Assembly (NCBI RefSeq): GCF_030034735.1
Contig: NZ_CP125370.1
Coordinates: 4,759,001 to 4,823,000, forward strand
Reading direction: 5' to 3'
Length of the DNA stretch: 64,000 nt
Source: Paenibacillus sp. RC334
GTDB lineage: Bacteria > Bacillota > Bacilli > Paenibacillales > Paenibacillaceae
The translations under genes were made by a program, and so were the position numbers. Positions 59,862 through 64,000 of the stretch are shown here, piece by piece. Position 1 is the first letter of the stretch; each line of letters opens with the position of its first letter. The notes beneath the pieces were generated by a model that worked only from the letters and a program-made list of their open reading frames with translations, had not been told where the DNA came from and searched no databases.

Positions 59862-61799
59862 TTATATTAAATTTGCCATAAAAGCCTGAAAATTTTCCGC
59901 GCTTGTGAGCGCTTTGACATGGTCTGTTTCCAAAATTCGTTCAATCATGCTGTACAATCGGTTCAGCTCTTCTTTTTCCTTCGGATTAATGGCCACCAGC
60001 ATCACCAGTTTGATTTTTCTGCCTTCATGCTTGATCGGCTCCTCCAGCACCCCTACCGAAATAGCTGTTTTGGTGGAGATATAATCCATCGCATGTGGCA
60101 GAGCAATTAAATTTGCCAAAACAGTGGACTGCATCTGCTCCCGCTCAATGACAGATTGATAGAACTCTTCACCATCGCTAATCATGTGCTGCTCTAGCAA
60201 ATTTGCTGTTAATGTACGTAGAACTTGAAAGTAATCACCCGGCTGTCTAACGTATTCAAATAATCCCTCGCTGAAAAAAGAATGGCCGTTCCCTGATTCG
60301 TGACTGTTCTGGCTGTGAATACGAATAGGACTTTGTAAATATTTCTCGATTTTATTCAGGTCTGACCGGTTCAGCAACGGATTGACCTGCAACACAGGAA
60401 TGCTTGTGTCCGCTTCTATGGGTACCGTAGTCACTATAAAATCAACCTGCCCCAAGTCCCCATTCAATACCTGTTCAAGCTGATACATAGAGTACCATCC
60501 CAAAATGTTCAGCCGTTCACCATAATAGGACAACAGCTTGCGGTATAAAAGCTGAGCCGTTCCCAAGCCTGAGCCACACATAATGGCAACCGCAGGCTTG
60601 TCAAATACTTCTTCCAGCGCCACGGCAAGGTGTAATGAAATGTAGGTCAGCTCTGATTCATTAATCGTTAGCCCGTACCTTTCTTTAATGATAGGTACAA
60701 GGACATTCGATAGCTCAAAGGCAAAAGGATACTTTCTTCGCGTTTCCTCTTTTAAGGGATTAATCTCAAAAGTATGCGTTTTCAAACGATAGATCAGCGG
60801 ACTTATATGTTGAATAAGATTATGGGTCAAATTCTCATTGTTCAGAAAATTAATACCAAATTTACTTCGTATCTCGACCAATAAGTGCTTCACAATGTCA
60901 ACAGCTTCTTGGTTCTGTGTATATGAATCATCATTTTTCACATTTAACAGCCGCTTGGATTGGAAGCGTTGCTGTAGATACTTCAGTTCATTTTCCTCCG
61001 GTTCAGCCATAAGCTTGCTCATACCTGCCAAGACAATTTTCACAATATCCGGGTCCAGCTCTTCCTCAATCTGTTGATCTATAATAAATCCCGTCTGGCT
61101 GCGCTTCATGCTGATATAAAAATCTATAAACAAGGAGAAAATGTCCTGATCGGTTAGGAAGTACCCGTAAGAATTAAGCATATTCATAACTAGCTTCTGG
61201 AACTCAATAAGATCATCATAGACATGGGGTTCCTTGAACAGATATTTTATGCGATTCATAATTTCCAAGTGCTTGCCTGTTGTCCCCTGCTGTAGAGCAT
61301 GGTATAGAAGCGCCCGCTTGGAAATTTCATTTCCCGACAGCAATAAGCCTTTGGTTTGAGATACCGTTAACTGCAAGCTTGAAAAGCTATGAACGACTTC
61401 ACTCACTCGCTTGATATCATAATTAATGGTCGTCTTGGAAACGTAGATATCATCGGCTATAGTTTCCATCGTTATATAGTCGGTTGAAAACAAGAGCTTG
61501 AGCACGATATACACGGTTCTTTCAATAGGCGTATTCGGTACATCCGTCTCCTGATCCGTGAGATTGAACTCCTCGAAAATACCTCTAATGATTTTCTTAT
61601 CTCTGGGCTCGATATAATAGCCGACTTGCTTCGATGAATGAATCTGGACTTTATATTTAGACAATTCGTTATTCAGCAGCTTAATATCCGAACGAACGGT
61701 TCTGGCACTGACCAAAAATTCTTTCGCAATGGAACTGCCGGTAAGTGGATCGTTTCCAAAGAGAATACGAAGAAGTATACTGATTTGACGATTGTTCAT
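59862..61799 (-). CDS. licR: LicR/MtlR-type PRD transcriptional activator
   Basis: A 645-residue regulator: two N-terminal helix-turn-helix domains (DPLTGSSIAKEFLVSARTVR and YVSKTTINYDIKRVSEVV), two PRD domains with His (about 185-400), an EIIB-like domain with VAIMCGSGLGTAQLL (Cys), and a C-terminal EIIA-like domain with NLIALPHAMDY (His). HPr and the PTS proteins control it through these phosphorylation sites. It should activate its own lic-type operon when the beta-glucoside is present. GGGGGGAG precedes ATG 61799. It is the first gene of the operon licR-B-A-C-GH3. Confidence 0.9.
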   Translation of the reverse strand: MNNRQISILLRILFGNDPLTGSSIAKEFLVSARTVRSDIKLLNNELSKYKVQIHSSKQVGYYIEPRDKKIIRGIFEEFNLTDQETDVPNTPIERTVYIVLKLLFSTDYITMETIADDIYVSKTTINYDIKRVSEVVHSFSSLQLTVSQTKGLLLSGNEISKRALLYHALQQGTTGKHLEIMNRIKYLFKEPHVYDDLIEFQKLVMNMLNSYGYFLTDQDIFSLFIDFYISMKRSQTGFIIDQQIEEELDPDIVKIVLAGMSKLMAEPEENELKYLQQRFQSKRLLNVKNDDSYTQNQEAVDIVKHLLVEIRSKFGINFLNNENLTHNLIQHISPLIYRLKTHTFEINPLKEETRRKYPFAFELSNVLVPIIKERYGLTINESELTYISLHLAVALEEVFDKPAVAIMCGSGLGTAQLLYRKLLSYYGERLNILGWYSMYQLEQVLNGDLGQVDFIVTTVPIEADTSIPVLQVNPLLNRSDLNKIEKYLQSPIRIHSQNSHESGNGHSFFSEGLFEYVRQPGDYFQVLRTLTANLLEQHMISDGEEFYQSVIEREQMQSTVLANLIALPHAMDYISTKTAISVGVLEEPIKHEGRKIKLVMLVAINPKEKEELNRLYSMIERILETDHVKALTSAENFQAFMANLI

Positions 61800-61946
61800 T
61801 TATGATCTCCCCCCTTTCACCACACTTTGCCCATATCACCCTCCCTGTAAACTCTATGAATTCATTGTAAACGACAAAGGATGTCAGAGATATTAAACGA
61901 ATTTCCTATGACATTAGGAAATGATAAATAATCAGCTTTCCAAAGT

Positions 61947-61986
61947 AAAAGGCCCCCTGAACCAGTAAATGGTCAGGAGGCTTTTT
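61947..61986. terminator. Terminator of the exopolysaccharide gene cluster
   Basis: AAAAGGCCCCCTGAACCAG pairs with the GGTCAGGAGGCTTTTT side around TAAAT. It lies 29 bases after the pyruvyl transferase stop, upstream of the licR promoter region. Confidence 0.85.
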
Positions 61987-62014
61987 GCGAGTTTATGGTG
62001 CGGAGGAATAGAGA

Positions 62015-62989
62015 TTAAGAAAGCTGCTCCAGCGCATCAGGTGTATCGATGAACAGCTTCGCCTTGGGATTGGGCTGTGTCCAGGTGTTATAATACTGCG
62101 AGTTTTTGCCGTACGAATTATCAATGACGACATGCGGCATATCGAGCAGGCAGGCTAGAATATGACCGTGCAGCCGTGAGGTGCGAACCTCGCGGTAAGA
62201 GCTGAACAGCGTAACCGCCTTGTTCATGAGATGATCGGTATACTTGTACCAGAAGGTACGCGTTGGCAGCGGACCGCCGATTTTCTTGTCCAGACGGTAA
62301 AACTTCTGGAAGTAGACGATCCCTTTTACTTCCAGCGGAGTGAACAGAGTGTCCCAGTCCAGACGGTGGGCGGCATCTGCTTCGTCGTCGAATTGCTTTT
62401 GCCCCCCTACGGTTTCAATATCCGTACGCAGGAAGTACAGTACGTCCTTGACCGTTTCTGTCGTCGGCTTCAACGGCCAGAGCTGGTGTGCCATGTCCGG
62501 GCATAGCGTGATGCTGCACTGATTCAGCTTTTCCTTGGCCCACTGATAAGAACGTGTATCCCGCACAAACATATGTAAATCCGGGTGACCATTGAACAGC
62601 GCAGCGACCTCATTCCCCTTCTGTTCGGATTGAAAATGGATCGTCTGCGGCATGATTACAATGCGGTGGCTCGGGAAATCCCGCACGATACGTTCCCGCA
62701 AATTTTGGTGATTTGAATATAAATCGCCGAAATTGCCGCCTCCATGACACACGATAATCCAGTCGCCCGGAATTTGAAGCTGATCGGGAATATCCATAGC
62801 ACTGTAACGGGCACGAACTCGGATACCGTTATCCTTGAAGAACGCCTCGGTGCCTTTCATGATGAGTACGTCCCCACCGTTGTTATACACGGGGTAGTCA
62901 ACATAAATGATATTCGAACCTTGGGGGACTACGTCGAGAATGACGCTCAGCTTATTTTTCAGTTTAGCCATGGGATGCGAATTCGGCAT
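62015..62989 (-). CDS. Polysaccharide pyruvyl transferase family protein (EpsO-like)
   Basis: A 324-residue protein of the polysaccharide pyruvyl transferase family (PF04230). Typical features are YVDYPVYNNGGDVLIMKGTE, IIVCHGGGNFGDLYSNHQNL, RIVIMPQTIHFQ, and the C-terminal RTSRLHGHILACLLDMPHVV. It probably transfers a pyruvyl (or related) group to a sugar of an exopolysaccharide, as in B. subtilis epsO. GGGAG lies 10 bases before ATG 62989, and the gene overlaps the flippase gene by 26 bases, so both belong to one exopolysaccharide operon. Confidence 0.85.
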   Translation of the reverse strand: MPNSHPMAKLKNKLSVILDVVPQGSNIIYVDYPVYNNGGDVLIMKGTEAFFKDNGIRVRARYSAMDIPDQLQIPGDWIIVCHGGGNFGDLYSNHQNLRERIVRDFPSHRIVIMPQTIHFQSEQKGNEVAALFNGHPDLHMFVRDTRSYQWAKEKLNQCSITLCPDMAHQLWPLKPTTETVKDVLYFLRTDIETVGGQKQFDDEADAAHRLDWDTLFTPLEVKGIVYFQKFYRLDKKIGGPLPTRTFWYKYTDHLMNKAVTLFSSYREVRTSRLHGHILACLLDMPHVVIDNSYGKNSQYYNTWTQPNPKAKLFIDTPDALEQLS

Positions 62990-64000
62990 CTTTCAGTTCT
63001 CCCTTCCTGCGCTTCTTTTGTATGGTCTGAATAACAAATGTGATATCACTTTTATCAAAAATGATCCGTGATAACGGAACATCGAAAAACATCGGGAATG
63101 AAAACAGAGAGAATGCCAACCGTACACAAGCGCCTACGAGCAAAGCAATGGCAATGCCGTCCAGACCGAAGATCGGGGTACAAATAAAGAACAGCCCGAC
63201 GGTAATCGCATATGCCACAATTTGCCGAAACAGCACTAGCCCCGGCCGACCCAGTGCGTTGAAGGCCGAAGCCAGAATCCATGAGCCACCTCCGATGATG
63301 CACTCCAGTGACAGCAGGTAGAAGGTTAACGATGCTTCCAGAAAAGCGGGGCCATACAGCAAGCCCAGCATGTATCGTCCAATGAATAAAGCCGGCACGA
63401 TGACGATCAGCATAGCAGCCATGGAGATGCGAAAAGCACGACCGACGGTTTCGACAATTTTGCTGTGCTCCATTCCAGTCACCTTCGGAAAGGTTACATT
63501 CGTAACAGCGTTCTGCACCACATTGAACACACGCGACAGAGCATAGACGACAGAGTACAGACCGAATGCTTTGGGTGACAGCAGCGCCACGATGACAATT
63601 TTGTCCGTTTGTGTGGACAGCGTCCCCATCAACTCCATCCCGTAGACTCTCGCTCCATAGCTATAATAAGGGCGGAGCACCTGGCGGCTGGTGAACGGGC
63701 GGAAAGTACGCAAATTCATATGCTTGCGCAAACGGAGGAACGCCCATACCAGCGCAAGGAAACTCGCGGCAAAATTCACGGCCCCCGCCAGCTGCACATT
63801 GAGCAGCCCCATCAGCCACAGCGTCACCAGACCGATGAAGTTCAGCAGCGGATAGTAAAACAACAGTCCATTATATACGCTAAACCGATCCAGCCCTTGC
63901 GATAATGCTGTTGTCAGCGCCGTAAGCACCGCCAGCGGTACCGCAGCCGCACAATAGAGCTGTGACAGGTGGACGATATCCGCACCATAGCCATTCAGCC
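62964..64000 (-). CDS. Polysaccharide export flippase (Wzx/EpsK-like), C-terminal part
   Basis: The minus-strand frame is open from base 64000 without start, 345 codons remaining. The product has about ten hydrophobic helices. Sequences such as YSYGARVYGMELMGTLSTQTDK, LLSPKAFGLYSVVYALSRV and AFNALGRPGLVLFRQIV are those of MATE/MurJ-like lipid-linked oligosaccharide flippases (Polysacc_synt). The tail is a short charged helix (TIQKKRRKGELKDAEF). It exports undecaprenyl-linked repeat units across the membrane. An internal GTG at 63929 is not the start; the real one lies beyond the window. Confidence 0.85.
   Translation of the reverse strand, partial: LNGYGADIVHLSQLYCAAAVPLAVLTALTTALSQGLDRFSVYNGLLFYYPLLNFIGLVTLWLMGLLNVQLAGAVNFAASFLALVWAFLRLRKHMNLRTFRPFTSRQVLRPYYSYGARVYGMELMGTLSTQTDKIVIVALLSPKAFGLYSVVYALSRVFNVVQNAVTNVTFPKVTGMEHSKIVETVGRAFRISMAAMLIVIVPALFIGRYMLGLLYGPAFLEASLTFYLLSLECIIGGGSWILASAFNALGRPGLVLFRQIVAYAITVGLFFICTPIFGLDGIAIALLVGACVRLAFSLFSFPMFFDVPLSRIIFDKSDITFVIQTIQKKRRKGELKDAEFASHG

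Noticed and set aside
61866..61879. cre-like TGTAAACGACAAAG upstream of licR
   Set aside because: Only the left half fits the consensus, with three mismatches on the right.

Overview
The window reads as chromosome of a Paenibacillus of the P. polymyxa group. The strongest clue is the GH1 beta-glucosidase at 32373-33719. It has 448 residues and, as far as I can recall, is nearly the P. polymyxa BglA sequence. Gram-positive ribosome binding sites (AAGGAGG-like), Bacillus-style xylR/xylAB and licR/PTS loci, a QoxABCD-type oxidase and YesM/YesN-type signalling agree with this. No rRNA, tRNA, prophage or CRISPR array is visible. Both window edges cut genes: an MFS transporter on the left and a polysaccharide flippase on the right.

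Layout. 1-1.6 kb: MFS transporter fragment and a secreted transglutaminase-like protein. 1.8-4.3 kb: Fur-box-preceded feoA-feoB and a Cys-rich Feo partner. 4.4-8.6 kb: xylose operon xylA-xylB with divergent xylR. 8.9-10.2 kb: two small unknown genes and a structured RNA-like leader before a broken PucR-like start. 10.3-11.6 kb: trxB and a glutaredoxin. 11.9-16.0 kb: ZIP transporter, WrbA-like flavoprotein with a membrane-anchored partner, and an EmrAB-type efflux pair. 16.0-19.05 kb: an AT-richer inserted segment bounded by a 9-bp direct repeat and a 20-bp inverted repeat, holding gene fragments, a repeat family, a MerR regulator and an Old Yellow Enzyme. 19.1-26.2 kb: metal efflux, with a P1B4 ATPase (PfeT-like) behind a Fur box, a degenerate PPDK-type protein, and a cadC-cadA pair with a clear ArsR-type operator. 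26.3-27.4 kb: second Old Yellow Enzyme. 27.6-31.5 kb: qoxABCD quinol oxidase. 32.4-40.0 kb: oligosaccharide ABC transporter with GH95 (frameshifted) and GH1 enzymes. 40.3-43.8 kb: a peptide/nickel-type ABC operon with an internal deletion. 44-50.5 kb: cupredoxin and cydABDC (bd oxidase plus its assembly exporter) behind a Rex-like site. 51-54.4 kb: YesMN-type two-component pair. 54.5-55.1 kb: peptide deformylase. 55.4-61.8 kb: lic-type PTS operon ending in a GH3 enzyme. 62-64 kb: exopolysaccharide genes.

Themes. Iron and other metals recur: Feo import, PfeT-like and CadA-like export, and Fur/ArsR-type sites. Two terminal quinol oxidases (aa3/bo-type and bd) give respiratory flexibility, the bd operon probably under redox control. 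Plant-sugar use dominates the rest. Several loci show decay or rearrangement: a poly-G frameshift in GH95, an in-frame deletion fusing two ABC genes, an ArsR/pentapeptide chimera and a PucR stub.
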